In this document: positions 26,072 through 34,839 of the stretch, in pieces
How positions within the stretch are numbered: the first letter of the stretch is position 1
Layout: each line of letters starts with the position of its first letter
From: Mesorhizobium sp. WSM3860
GTDB taxonomy: Bacteria > Pseudomonadota > Alphaproteobacteria > Rhizobiales > Rhizobiaceae
Length of the DNA: 64,000 nucleotides
Assembly: GCF_002294995.1 (NCBI RefSeq)
Contig: NZ_NSGF01000013.1
Location: 62,001-126,000 of the forward strand
Reading direction: 5' to 3'
Program-made: the position numbers and the translations under genes
Notes under the pieces: model-generated
What the model was told of the DNA's origin: nothing
The model's database searches: none
Seen by the model: the letters and a program-made list of their open reading frames with translations, nothing else

Positions 26072-26653
26072 ATGACCGAGAAGCCCAATCCAACCAGAAA
26101 ACGCCTCGTCGACGCGGCGGCAAAACTCTTCTATGCCGAAGGCATCGGCCGCGTCAGCGTCGATGCCGTGGCGGAAAAAGCGGGGCTGACCAAGCGCACG
26201 CTCTACTACCACTTCAAGAGCAAGGACGAGCTGATCACGGCCTATCTCGACAGCCGCGACCAGCCGAACCTCAAGCAGATGGCCGGCTGGTTCGAGGCGG
26301 CGCAAGGCGGCGCGGACAAGAAGGTCGTGGCGATCTTCACTCATCTGGCGCGCGTGGCGCGGCACGTCAAATGGAAGGGCTGCGGCTTCCTACGCACGGC
26401 CGCCGAACTCGCCGCGATGCCTGGACATCCGGCGGTGAAGGCCGGCTCGCGCCATAAGAGCAATTTCGAGAAATGGCTGGCGGGCGAGCTTGCGAGCCAT
26501 GGCGTGCGCGAGCCGAAGATGCTGGCGCGCGAGATCGTGCTTCTGATGGACGGCGCCTTTTCCAGCATGCTGATCCACCACGATCCCGACTACATCACGG
26601 CCGCCGGCCACGCCGCTGCGACGCTGGTGCGGGCGCGGATGGCAGCGGCGTAG
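26072..26653 (+). CDS. TetR-family transcriptional regulator
   Basis: A 193-residue regulator with an N-terminal HTH: RKRLVDAAAKLFYAEGIGRV, SVDAVAEKAGLTKRTLYYHF and KSKDELITAYLDSRD. The C-terminal ligand domain has the GCGFLRTAAELAAMPGHPAV segment typical of a TetR group with small inducers. The promoter seems to give a leaderless message, and the operator overlaps its -10. Its divergent neighbour is a deleted enoyl-CoA hydratase, so its original target may be lost here. Confidence 0.87.
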   Translation: MTEKPNPTRKRLVDAAAKLFYAEGIGRVSVDAVAEKAGLTKRTLYYHFKSKDELITAYLDSRDQPNLKQMAGWFEAAQGGADKKVVAIFTHLARVARHVKWKGCGFLRTAAELAAMPGHPAVKAGSRHKSNFEKWLAGELASHGVREPKMLAREIVLLMDGAFSSMLIHHDPDYITAAGHAAATLVRARMAAA

Positions 26654-26693
26654 ACCTCGCCTAGCGTCTTGACCCCGTGGACCGCGACGGCGA

Positions 26694-27587
26694 TCAGCCG
26701 CGCGGCGCCCCTTCCTCTGCCAGCAGCCAATCGATCATGGTGGCAGCCGGCGCGGGCGGACGGTCGGGCGCCAGGATCGAGAGCCCGAGACCGGTTTTAA
26801 CGCGCCGCTCCGGAAACGGTGCCACCAGCAAGCCGGCGGCGAGAGCGCGCGACACCAGCGCCTCATGCCCCATCAGGACGCCGGCGCCGTCGACGGCGGC
26901 CTGCACAGCCATGCTGTAGAGCGAGAATTCGGAACCCGTCTCGATCGACGGGCCTTTCACGCCGGCGACTTCGAACCAAAGGCTCCAATCCTCCGTCCAG
27001 GTGGTGTCCCAGAGCAGGAGCTGCGAGGAAAGATCGGCCGGCGTCTTCAATTGCCTGGCCAGCGCCGGCGCGCAGACAGGAAAGATCACATCGTCACAGA
27101 GCTTGAAGGATCGGCCGGCGCCCGACCTGGTGAGGAAAATGGCAAGGTCGAAAGGCTCGCGCCGGAAGTCCGGCGGCTCTTCCAGCGCATGGATGGAGGG
27201 GCGCAGCGTCGGATGCGCCGCGCGCAAGGCCGGCAGCCGCGGCGCCAGCCAGAGCTGCGCGATCGAAGGCAATGCCGCGACGCTGACCTGCGGCCGGGGC
27301 GCCGAGACGCGCAACTCCTGGACGGCGAGCCCCAAGGCGTCGAAGGCGGTGGAAAACGAGGGTAGCGCCGAACGTCCGGCCTCGGTGAGGTGCAGGCCTT
27401 GCGCGTGGCGCACGAAGAGCGGAGAGCCTAGCCAAGCCTCCAGCGCCTTCACCTGATGCGAGACAGCGGCGGGCGTCACGCCGAGTTCGTCCGCCGCCTT
27501 GGCGAAGCTTTCATGGCGTGCCGCCGCCTCGAAGGCCCTGAGGGCGTTCAGCGGCGGCATGCGCGGTCGCGGCGGATTGACGGCCAT
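26694..27587 (-). CDS. LysR-family regulator (GcvA-like)
   Basis: A 297-residue LysR regulator of the GcvA branch: PPLNALRAFEAAARHESFAK, AADELGVTPAAVSHQVKALE and LFVRHAQGLHLTEAGR. A substrate-binding domain follows from about residue 85. The ATG at 27587 has a 'gggaa' site; a longer frame starts 11 codons upstream without one. It sits downstream of a branched-chain-type binding protein and an SHMT-like gene on the same strand. GcvA relatives control glycine cleavage, so a link to the SHMT-like enzyme is tempting but unproven. Confidence 0.88.
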   Translation of the reverse strand: MAVNPPRPRMPPLNALRAFEAAARHESFAKAADELGVTPAAVSHQVKALEAWLGSPLFVRHAQGLHLTEAGRSALPSFSTAFDALGLAVQELRVSAPRPQVSVAALPSIAQLWLAPRLPALRAAHPTLRPSIHALEEPPDFRREPFDLAIFLTRSGAGRSFKLCDDVIFPVCAPALARQLKTPADLSSQLLLWDTTWTEDWSLWFEVAGVKGPSIETGSEFSLYSMAVQAAVDGAGVLMGHEALVSRALAAGLLVAPFPERRVKTGLGLSILAPDRPPAPAATMIDWLLAEEGAPRG

Positions 27588-27686
27588 ATGCGGCTTTCCC
27601 GATGCCGCGCCGCCTGCCATGACGGCGCGGTAATGCTTCGAGCGAAAGAGCGGCGACCGCCTGCGCTCGCCTCCAGGACCTCAGGT

Positions 27687-28808
27687 CTATTTGAGGGCCA
27701 CCGGAGTGAGCTTGCCGTCGACCTTTCGCCACTCAAATACGACGAAGCCCGGCTGCTTGATATCCCCTTTGTCGTCGTAGGAAATGGTGCCAAGCACGGT
27801 CGGGATAGCCGCTCCCGAATGGAGATACTCGGACGCAGCCTTCGCGTCGTCGACCTTGGCCTTGGCGATCGCCTCGGCGAGGATCTGGGTTGCGGCATAG
27901 GCATAGAGCGTGACGGCTTCAGTGGGCACATTCTTCGCCTTCAGGTCGGCGACCGCGTCTTTGGCTTCGGGAAAGCTCGCCGGGTCGGGGAAGGACGTCA
28001 TCAGCGTGCCGGCCGCGCCATCGCCGCCGATGGCGCCGAACTCGCTGTTGGATATGCCGTCGCCGCCCATCAGGACCGTTTTGACGCCCTGGTCGTGCAT
28101 CTGGCGCACGATGAGGCCGGCTTCCGTGTGCTGGCCGCCATAATAGACAAGGTCGGCGCCCGACGCCTTGATCTTCGCGACAAGCGCGCTGTAGTCCTTC
28201 TCGCCCGGGTTGATCTCCTCGTGCAGCACCTCCTTGCCGCCGCCGGCCTTGTAGGCCTTGGCCATCTCGTCGGCGAGGCCCTTGCCGGCCGTCGACTTGT
28301 CGTCGACGATGGCGACCTTCTTGCCCGCAAAACGCTCGAGCACGAATTTCGCGGCGATGATGCCCTGCTGGTCGTCGCGGCCGCAGGCCCGGAACGCATC
28401 CCATAGGCCGCGCTCAGTCACCATCGGGTTGGTGGCCGTGGGCGTGACGAAGAGCACGCCGTTTTCCGCGTAAATCTCCGAGGCCGGAATGGTGACTCCG
28501 GAATTGTAGTGGCCGACGACATAGTGCACGCCGTCCGCGACGAACTTGTTGGCGACCGACACGCCCTGCTTGGGGTCGGAGACGTCATCGCCGACCGAGA
28601 CGCTGAGCTTTTGACCGAGCACGCCGCCATTGGCGTTTATGCGCTGGATCGCCGTCTCGACGCCGACGCGGTACTGCTCGCCATAGGCGGCGTTCGGCCC
28701 CGACATCGGGCCGGCGACGCCCAGCACGATATCCGCCCTGGCGACGCCGGCGGCGGTGGCGGCCATCAGGGCAGCAGTCATCAATCGCAGAATCATGCGC
28801 ATGGTCAT
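27687..28808 (-). CDS. Branched-chain amino acid-type ABC transporter substrate-binding protein
   Basis: A 373-residue periplasmic binding protein of the LivJ/LivK type with a Sec signal peptide (ILRLMTAALMAATAAGVARA). The mature domain reads VLGVAGPMSGPNAAYGEQYR, VGHYNSGVTIPASEIYAENG and YYGGQHTEAGLIVRQMHDQG. No permease or ATPase genes are in the neighbourhood, so it is an orphan that must use a transporter encoded elsewhere. The ligand could be Leu/Ile/Val or another amino acid. Confidence 0.92.
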   Translation of the reverse strand: MTMRMILRLMTAALMAATAAGVARADIVLGVAGPMSGPNAAYGEQYRVGVETAIQRINANGGVLGQKLSVSVGDDVSDPKQGVSVANKFVADGVHYVVGHYNSGVTIPASEIYAENGVLFVTPTATNPMVTERGLWDAFRACGRDDQQGIIAAKFVLERFAGKKVAIVDDKSTAGKGLADEMAKAYKAGGGKEVLHEEINPGEKDYSALVAKIKASGADLVYYGGQHTEAGLIVRQMHDQGVKTVLMGGDGISNSEFGAIGGDGAAGTLMTSFPDPASFPEAKDAVADLKAKNVPTEAVTLYAYAATQILAEAIAKAKVDDAKAASEYLHSGAAIPTVLGTISYDDKGDIKQPGFVVFEWRKVDGKLTPVALK

Positions 28809-28828
28809 TCCCCTTTGTTGAAGACGGC

Positions 28829-28885
28829 GGGCTTCTCGCCCGCGGTCCCTTGTTTCTGAGAAGCGGGCTCCCTGCCCGCGGGTTC
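28829..28885. repeat. Pair of GC-rich direct/inverted hairpin motifs
   Basis: In the 83-base gap between two minus-strand genes the motif 'gcgggcttctcgcccgcgg' and the similar 'gcgggctccctgcccgcggg' occur in succession. Each can fold into a short hairpin (gcgggc...gcccgc). They could be terminator or mRNA-stabilising structures for the SHMT-like gene. Confidence 0.55.
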
Positions 28886-28891
28886 AGGCGC

Positions 28892-30214
28892 TCAGCTGAC
28901 GAAATGAAGCTTCGTGAACCGCCGCCGGAATGCACTCACGTCGGCGGCGACATCCTCCATGGCATCGTTGCCGCGCAGTCCCCTGGCGATGAGCGCGGCA
29001 AGCTCGGGCATGTCCTTCTCCGTCATGCCCCAGCGCACGATCTCCGGGGTGCCGAAGCGCAGGCCGTTCATGTCGCCATCGACCGCCGTGACCGGCAAGC
29101 CGATGCCGCAAGTGAGGATGTTCGCACGCCTCAGCCGCTTCGCCGCCGCCTGGCCGCCGCCGAACTCCGCCGCCTCGATGGCGAACTGGTGCGAGGCGGT
29201 GTGACCCTTGGCGGTCGAGAACACCGGCAGGCCGCGCTCAGCCAGCGCGCTGGCCAGCGCCCTGGCGGTGCCGGCCATGGCAGCGGCATAGGCGCGGCCA
29301 TGCGCCTTCCAGTCGAGCATCGTGATGGCCAGGGCGGCGGACTTGGCGGCATCGAAATTGGCGGTCATGCCGGGAAAGGCGATGCGGTCGAGTTTTTCGG
29401 CGATCTCGGCGTCGTTGGTGACGATCAGCCCGGAAGGCGGTCCGCCGAGGCTCTTGTAAGTGCTCATCGTCATCAGATGGGCACCCTCCTCCAGCGGCTG
29501 CTGCCAGGCATGTCCGGCGATCATGCCGCAGAGATGCGCGGCATCGAACAGCACCAGCGCACCGACCTCGTCGGCGATCGCCCTGATTTCCTGGATGGGA
29601 TGCGGCAGCAGATTGAGGCTGCTGCCGATGGTGATCATCTTCGGCCTGATCCGAAGGGCAAGCGCGCGGAGCCTCTCGATATCGACCGTGTAGCCGTCGG
29701 CATCGACGGGCGCGGCATGGATCTCGAGCCCGTACAGACCGGCGCAGCCCGCCGTATGGTGCGTGACATGGCCGCCGATGGCCGGCGGCGGCGCGATGAT
29801 GGCATCGCCCGCCCGCGCCGCGACCATGAAGGCGTAGAGATTGGCGATGGCGCCGGAAGGCACGCGGATTTCGGCATATTTCGCGCCGAAGACTTGCGCC
29901 GCGAGCTCGGCCGCGATGACCTCGATGCGCTCGACGCCCTCCAGCCCCATCTCGTATTTGTCGCCGGGATAGCCAAGCGACGGGCGCGAGCCGAGCCCGG
30001 CAGCAAGCGCGGCCTCTGCCTTCGGGTTCATGACGTTGGTCGCCGGATTGAGGTTGATGCAGTCGGCCTCGTGGATTTGCCGGTTGAGCGCGATGCCGCC
30101 CTCGATCGCGGCGAGCACGGCCTCGCTCCCCTGCCCGCACGTGGCCGTCGCCAGCGCCTGGATAAAATCCTCGCAATGGGCGGGAACCCAGGGCCTGCGG
30201 GCAAGAGCGGTCAT
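28892..30214 (-). CDS. Serine hydroxymethyltransferase-like PLP enzyme (divergent)
   Basis: A 440-residue fold-type I PLP enzyme related to GlyA. Seen: CINLNPATNVMNPKAEAALA, SRPSLGYPGDKYEMGLEGVE, GALVLFDAAHLCGMIAGHAW and the PLP lysine Lys254 in MSTYKSLGGPPSGLIV. In ordinary SHMT the residue before the lysine is His (THKTLRGP); here it is Tyr253, and the Gly-rich loop also differs. This suggests a specialised hydroxymethyltransferase or aldolase rather than the housekeeping enzyme. A solitary Liv-type binding protein and a GcvA-like LysR gene follow on the same strand. Confidence 0.75.
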   Translation of the reverse strand: MTALARRPWVPAHCEDFIQALATATCGQGSEAVLAAIEGGIALNRQIHEADCINLNPATNVMNPKAEAALAAGLGSRPSLGYPGDKYEMGLEGVERIEVIAAELAAQVFGAKYAEIRVPSGAIANLYAFMVAARAGDAIIAPPPAIGGHVTHHTAGCAGLYGLEIHAAPVDADGYTVDIERLRALALRIRPKMITIGSSLNLLPHPIQEIRAIADEVGALVLFDAAHLCGMIAGHAWQQPLEEGAHLMTMSTYKSLGGPPSGLIVTNDAEIAEKLDRIAFPGMTANFDAAKSAALAITMLDWKAHGRAYAAAMAGTARALASALAERGLPVFSTAKGHTASHQFAIEAAEFGGGQAAAKRLRRANILTCGIGLPVTAVDGDMNGLRFGTPEIVRWGMTEKDMPELAALIARGLRGNDAMEDVAADVSAFRRRFTKLHFVS

Positions 30215-30440
30215 CGAAGCCTCCCTGTTGCCGGATGCGATGTCCGGCTGTCATCAGGGCATGGTGGAGGCTTGGCCGGCCGGGCGCAAACGAGTAGTTC
30301 TAGCGGCTAGGCTTAGAAAATTTAGGGGTAGGAATTAGGGCAATGCGCCTGACTTAGGTGGTGCAATGCAGGAAGCGGATGGTCATTATAAGGAGAGTCT
30401 TTATAACGGTCGATCTGATCATGACCACCAAGGGGAGACG

Positions 30441-31301
30441 ATGCGCTACATACGTCCGCAATCAATAGAAGAGGCCGCCGGCCTGTTGGCCAGCGCGGCC
30501 GGCCCGGCCGCGATCCTTGCCGGAGGCAGCGACCTTCTGGTGAGGATGAAGGGCGGCTTCATCGAGCCCGAGCTGATCGTCGACATCAAGGCGATCGCGG
30601 GCCTGAGCGAAATCAAGGAAACGGCAGACGGCTTCAGCATCGGCGCCGCGGTGCCCTGCGCGGTGCTCGGCGAGAACGCGGCGCTGAAGAAGGCCTGGCC
30701 CGGCGTCGTCGAGGCGGCCAAGCTGATCGGCTCTAAGCAGGTGCAGGGACGGTGCACCATCGTCGGCAATCTCTGCAACGCCTCGCCCGCCGCCGACAGC
30801 GTGCCGGCGCTGGTGGCTGCCGGCGCCAAGGCGGTGGTCGCCGGGCCGAACGGCAGGCGCACGATTGCCGTGGAAGCCGTGCCGACCGGACCGGGCCGTA
30901 CCTCCCTCGCCAAGGGCGAGATCATCGAGGCGATCCTGCTCGACAAGCCCGCGCCAAATGCGGGCGATGCCTATCAGCGCTTCATTCCGCGCACCGAGAT
31001 GGATATTGCCGTGGTCAGCGCCGGCGTGAACCTGACACTCGATGAGGCGGGCGCGATCAAGGCGGCCCGCGTGGCGCTGGGCGCCGCGGCGCCCACGGTG
31101 CTGCTGGTCGAGGAGGCGGCCGAGGTGCTCGTCGGCTCGAAGCTGGATGAGGCGACGCTTGAGCGGCTCGCCAAGATCTGCGCGGGCGCCTGCCGCCCGA
31201 TCGACGACAAGCGCGGCACCATCGAATTCAGACGGAAAGTTGCGGGTGTGCTGGCGAAGCGTGTCGCCACCACCGCTTATGAGCGTGCAGGAGGCAAATG
31301 A
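30441..31301 (+). CDS. Molybdenum hydroxylase FAD-binding (medium) subunit
   Basis: A 286-residue CoxM/XdhB-type subunit that passes electrons from the iron-sulfur subunit to FAD. Seen: MRYIRPQSIEEAAGLLASAA, AILAGGSDLLVRMKGG (FAD loop) and QVQGRCTIVGNLCNASPAAD (the TIGGN-like FAD motif). The ATG at 30441 follows 'aggggag'. Its stop overlaps the start of the 2Fe-2S subunit gene, giving the usual medium-small-large gene order. The substrate of the enzyme cannot be assigned from this subunit. Confidence 0.93.
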   Translation: MRYIRPQSIEEAAGLLASAAGPAAILAGGSDLLVRMKGGFIEPELIVDIKAIAGLSEIKETADGFSIGAAVPCAVLGENAALKKAWPGVVEAAKLIGSKQVQGRCTIVGNLCNASPAADSVPALVAAGAKAVVAGPNGRRTIAVEAVPTGPGRTSLAKGEIIEAILLDKPAPNAGDAYQRFIPRTEMDIAVVSAGVNLTLDEAGAIKAARVALGAAAPTVLLVEEAAEVLVGSKLDEATLERLAKICAGACRPIDDKRGTIEFRRKVAGVLAKRVATTAYERAGGK

Positions 31302-31777
31302 TGGCCGGTGTAGCGGTTTCAACGACAATCAACGGCGATCACGTCGAATATCTTTGCCAGCCCGACGAGACGCTGCTCGACGTGCTGCGCGACCGGCTGG
31401 GGCTGACCGGCGCCAAGGAAGGCTGCGGCACAGGCGACTGCGGCGCCTGCAGCGTCATCGTCGACAACCGGCTGGTCTGCTCCTGCCTAGTGCTCGGCGC
31501 CGAGGCCGAAGGCCGCCAGATCGAGACCATCGAGGGAATGGCGCATGGCGATCAGTTGCATCCGCTGCAGCAGAAATTCCTCGAGCACGCGGCCTTGCAA
31601 TGCGGCATCTGCACGCCAGGTTTCCTGATTGCGGCCAAGGATCTGCTCGAGAAGAACCCCTCCCCGACCGAGGAGGAAATCCGCTTCGGGCTGGCCGGCA
31701 ATCTTTGCCGCTGCACCGGCTATGACAAGATCGTGCGCGCCGTCCAGGACGCGGCAAACGTGATGAAGGGAGCCTGA
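31298..31777 (+). CDS. Molybdenum hydroxylase 2Fe-2S (small) subunit
   Basis: A 159-residue CoxS/XdhC-like subunit with two [2Fe-2S] clusters. The plant-ferredoxin type cluster uses Cys43, Cys48, Cys51 and Cys63 (EGCGTGDCGACSVIV). The helical cluster uses Cys102, Cys105, Cys137 and Cys139 (QCGICTPGFL and LCRCTGYDKIV). It overlaps the FAD subunit gene by four bases (ATGA) and ends one base before the large subunit gene, so all three are co-translated. Confidence 0.95.
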   Translation: MMAGVAVSTTINGDHVEYLCQPDETLLDVLRDRLGLTGAKEGCGTGDCGACSVIVDNRLVCSCLVLGAEAEGRQIETIEGMAHGDQLHPLQQKFLEHAALQCGICTPGFLIAAKDLLEKNPSPTEEEIRFGLAGNLCRCTGYDKIVRAVQDAANVMKGA

Positions 31778-31778
31778 G

Positions 31779-34043
31779 ATGAATTTCGATCCGCGCTACT
31801 CGGGACGCAGCTTCTCATCCGTCGGCACGCGCCCCCTCCGCCCCGACGGCGTCGACAAGGTGACGGGACGCGCCCGCTACGGCGCCGACTTCAACATGGC
31901 CGGGCAGCTGGTCGGCCGCGTGCTTCGCAGCCCGCACGCCCACGCGATCATCAAGAAGATCGACACGTCGAAGGCGGAAAAGCTCGCCGGCGTGAAGGCG
32001 GTGATCACGGCGAAAGACCTGCCGGACCTGACCGACGGCGATGCCGCCATGTTCGACACCCTCGACAATTGCATGGCGCGCAAGAAGGCGCTCTATGACG
32101 GCCATGCCGTGGCCGCGGTGGCGGCGATCGACGCTCGCACCGCCAGGCAGGCGCTGAAGTTGATCGAGGTCGACTATGAGGTGCTGCCGCATGTGACCGA
32201 CGTCGACGAGGCGATGCAGCACCACGCTCCTCTCATCAACGACGCCATCTTCACCGAGGGGCTGGAGGAAAAACCGGTCAAGCCGTCCAACGTCTCCAAG
32301 CGCACGCAATACGGCCATGGCGACGTCCACCAGGGTTTTGCCCAGGCCGATTTCGTCGTCGAGCGCTCCTTCAAGACCGAGCAGACGCACCAGGGCTATA
32401 TCGAGCCGCATGCCTGCGTGGCGAGCGTCAATCCCGACGGCACGGCCGATCTCTGGGTCTGCACGCAAGGCCATTTCGTCTATCGCCAGCATTGCGCCCA
32501 GCTGCTCGGCCTCGAAGTCTCGAAGCTGCGCGTCACCTCGTCGGAGATCGGCGGCGGTTTTGGCGGTAAGACGCATGTCTGGGCCGAGCCGGTGGCTCTC
32601 GCCCTCTCCCGTAAAGCCGGCCGTCCGGTGAAGCTGGTGATGACGCGCGACGAAGTGTTCCGCGCCTCGGGCCCGACCAGCGCCACCTCGATCGACGTCA
32701 AGATCGGCGCCAGGAAGGACGGCACGATCACCGCCGCCGAAGCGACGCTGCGCTATACATGCGGCCCCTATGCCGGCATGTGGGCGGAGATCGGCGCCAT
32801 GACGGCCTTCGCCTGCTACAAGCTGGAGAACGTCAAGACGGTGGGCTACGAGGTGCTGGTCAATCGGCCGAAGACCGCGGCCTATCGCGCGCCCTCGGCA
32901 CCGATGGCGGCGTTCGCGGTGGAAAGCGCGGTCGACGAGCTCGCCAAGGAGATCGGCATCGACCCGGTCGAGTTCCGCATCAAGAATGCGGCGCAGGAAG
33001 GCACCCGCGCCTCCTACGGCCCGGTCTACGGCCCGATCGGCATCGGCCCGACGCTCGAAGCGGTGAAGGAACACCCGCATATGCGCGCGCCGCTGGCTCA
33101 GAACCAGGGCCGCGGCATGGCCTGCGGCTTCTGGTTCAACTTCGGCGGCCAGACCTGCACCGACTTGAACATCGGCATGGACGGCACGGTGTCGCTCGCC
33201 GTCGGCACGGTGGATGTGGGCGGGTCGCGCGCCTCGCTGTCGCTGGTGGCGGCGGAGGAGCTCGGCATCGACTACGGCCAGGTCAAGGCGATCGTCGCCG
33301 ACACCTCCAGCCTCGGTTACAACGACATGACCGACGGCAGCCGCGGCACCTTCTCCTCCTCGATGGCGACCATCTCGGCCGCCCGCAACGCCATCAAGGT
33401 GCTGCGCGAGCGCGCCGCGCAGATGTGGGACATCTCGGTCGACGACGTTGCCTGGGAAAAGGGCCACGCGGTCGCCAAGGGCGAGAAGCACGGCAATCTC
33501 GGCAAGCTGTCGCTGAAGGAGATCGCCGCGCAGTCCGGCAAGACCGGCGGGCCGATCGCCGGCCATAGCGAGCTCGTCGCCGACGGCGCGGGGGTCTCCT
33601 TCGCCACCCATATCTGCGACGTCGAGGTCGATCCCGAGACCGGCTCGACCAGGGTGATCCGCTACACGGTGGTGCAGGATGCCGGCAAGGCGGTGCACCC
33701 GACCTATGTCGAGGGCCAGTACCAGGGCGGTGCTGCGCAAGGCATCGGCTGGGCGCTCAACGAGGAGTATATCTACGGCAAGGACGGTCGGCTGCAGAAT
33801 CCGGGCTTCCTCGACTACCGCATCCCGGTGTGCTCCGACCTGCCGATGATCGACACGCAGATCCTCGAGATCCCCAACCCCAACCACCCCTATGGGGTGC
33901 GCGGCGTCGGCGAGACCTCGATCGTGCCGCCGCTGGCGGCGATCGCCAACGCAGTGTCGAACGCGGTGGGCGTGCGCATGAGCCACATCCCGATGTCGCC
34001 GCCGCGGATTCTTGCAGCGCTCGAGGCCGAACGGGAAGGGTAG
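31779..34043 (+). CDS. Molybdenum hydroxylase molybdopterin-binding (large) subunit
   Basis: A 754-residue catalytic subunit binding the molybdopterin cytosine dinucleotide. Seen: SEIGGGFGGKTHVWAEPVAL, the active-site loop AYRAPSAPMAAFAVESAVDE near residue 368, and GVRGVGETSIVPPLAAIANA near residue 708 with the catalytic Glu. The loop lacks the Cys of form I CO dehydrogenase (AYxCSFR), so this is not a classical CO oxidiser. Aldehyde, aromatic acyl-CoA or N-heterocycle substrates are all possible. It is followed after 24 bases by a MoaD-like gene. Confidence 0.9.
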   Translation: MNFDPRYSGRSFSSVGTRPLRPDGVDKVTGRARYGADFNMAGQLVGRVLRSPHAHAIIKKIDTSKAEKLAGVKAVITAKDLPDLTDGDAAMFDTLDNCMARKKALYDGHAVAAVAAIDARTARQALKLIEVDYEVLPHVTDVDEAMQHHAPLINDAIFTEGLEEKPVKPSNVSKRTQYGHGDVHQGFAQADFVVERSFKTEQTHQGYIEPHACVASVNPDGTADLWVCTQGHFVYRQHCAQLLGLEVSKLRVTSSEIGGGFGGKTHVWAEPVALALSRKAGRPVKLVMTRDEVFRASGPTSATSIDVKIGARKDGTITAAEATLRYTCGPYAGMWAEIGAMTAFACYKLENVKTVGYEVLVNRPKTAAYRAPSAPMAAFAVESAVDELAKEIGIDPVEFRIKNAAQEGTRASYGPVYGPIGIGPTLEAVKEHPHMRAPLAQNQGRGMACGFWFNFGGQTCTDLNIGMDGTVSLAVGTVDVGGSRASLSLVAAEELGIDYGQVKAIVADTSSLGYNDMTDGSRGTFSSSMATISAARNAIKVLRERAAQMWDISVDDVAWEKGHAVAKGEKHGNLGKLSLKEIAAQSGKTGGPIAGHSELVADGAGVSFATHICDVEVDPETGSTRVIRYTVVQDAGKAVHPTYVEGQYQGGAAQGIGWALNEEYIYGKDGRLQNPGFLDYRIPVCSDLPMIDTQILEIPNPNHPYGVRGVGETSIVPPLAAIANAVSNAVGVRMSHIPMSPPRILAALEAEREG

Positions 34044-34067
34044 AGCCGAGATGAGGACCTTGCTCTA

Positions 34068-34313
34068 ATGGTCGAAGTCACCCTCTGGGGCGCCCTCGGC
34101 CAGCTCGCCGGGGGCAAGAGCAAGGTCGAGGTCGAGGCCAAGGACATAAGGGAGCTGTTCCGCAAGCTTGCGGAACAGCATCCCGCCTTCGAACCCCTGC
34201 TCGATCGCGGCATAGCGGTCGCGATCGACGGGACGATCTATCGGGATACTTGGTCGAAGGAGTTGCCGGAGGGGGCGGAGGTGTTTCTGCTGCCGCGGTT
34301 GGCGGGGGGGTGA
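34068..34313 (+). CDS. MoaD/ThiS-like ubiquitin-fold sulfur carrier
   Basis: An 81-residue beta-grasp protein ending in Gly-Gly (VFLLPRLAGG). It begins VEVTLWGALGQLAGGKSKVE and has IRELFRKLAEQHPAFEPLLD in the centre. In MoaD, the C-terminal Gly-Gly is adenylated and thiocarboxylated to carry sulfur for molybdopterin synthesis. Lying directly after the large subunit of a molybdenum hydroxylase, it may be a dedicated carrier for that enzyme. A broken second copy, about 92% alike in the shared part by eye, lies 5.5 kb downstream at 39627. The accessory cassette begins immediately after this gene. Confidence 0.85.
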   Translation: MVEVTLWGALGQLAGGKSKVEVEAKDIRELFRKLAEQHPAFEPLLDRGIAVAIDGTIYRDTWSKELPEGAEVFLLPRLAGG

Positions 34314-34389
34314 TGGGGGCGGTTGCCTTCCCCCCGCAACCTCGCGCCGTTGATGCGGGAGGATCCGAAATATGGACGTCTTGCGCCGC

Positions 34390-34839
34390 TCACAAATGTC
34401 GTATTTTGAGGGGCGAACCCCATTTTGAGTTTAGATACTCGCAGACCAGACGACGGTGACAATGATGCGGCGTCGCTTCAGAACACAGTAGGCATGTTCC
34501 ATCGAACATCTCAGGTCGCAAGCGCTCTTCGATTTTCCGGCTTTCCAATAGCTGTGTAAACTGCTTTTCGTAAATGCTCCAGTCGCCTTTCTCTTTCTTA
34601 TAGGCATCGAGAATGTTTGCCGTCGGCGCAAGTATCGGCTGATGTACATATTGAATGCCGCCAATCTTTCTTAGGAAATACGCCAAGTCTTCCGACTTAG
34701 CGAAGCCAGCCAGCTGAGAAGTGTTGTTGAGCCGTACGTCTATCAATTTCTTCACATCGGCTTTGAGCAGCCGCTCGAAGAAGTGCTCCGCAGTCGACTT
34801 GGTGAACCCGATAGTAGAGACATGAACGGGACGCATCAT
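34390..34839 (-). CDS. DUF488 protein, short form
   Basis: A 149-residue DUF488 protein: HVSTIGFTKSTAEHFFERLL, then KLIDVRLNNTSQLAGFAKSE and the C-terminal Cys/His motif LLCSEATPHHCHRRLVCEYL. The conserved Cys and CHR residues suggest a nucleotide- or nucleic-acid-related catalytic or metal site, but no activity is established. The ATG at 34839 shares its A with the stop of the preceding DUF488 gene (TGATG); an in-frame TTG one codon earlier is the alternative. It is the last gene of the five-gene cassette. Its codon usage is clearly A/T-richer than in flanking genes. Confidence 0.82.
   Translation of the reverse strand: MMRPVHVSTIGFTKSTAEHFFERLLKADVKKLIDVRLNNTSQLAGFAKSEDLAYFLRKIGGIQYVHQPILAPTANILDAYKKEKGDWSIYEKQFTQLLESRKIEERLRPEMFDGTCLLCSEATPHHCHRRLVCEYLNSKWGSPLKIRHL

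Noticed and set aside
31815..33986. A 723-codon frame opposite the molybdenum hydroxylase large subunit
   Set aside because: It is an antisense shadow of a strongly supported gene, with no independent evidence.
31779..34043. Form I carbon monoxide dehydrogenase CoxL
   Set aside because: The active-site loop is AYRAPSAP and lacks the AYxCSFR cysteine needed for the Mo-Cu site.
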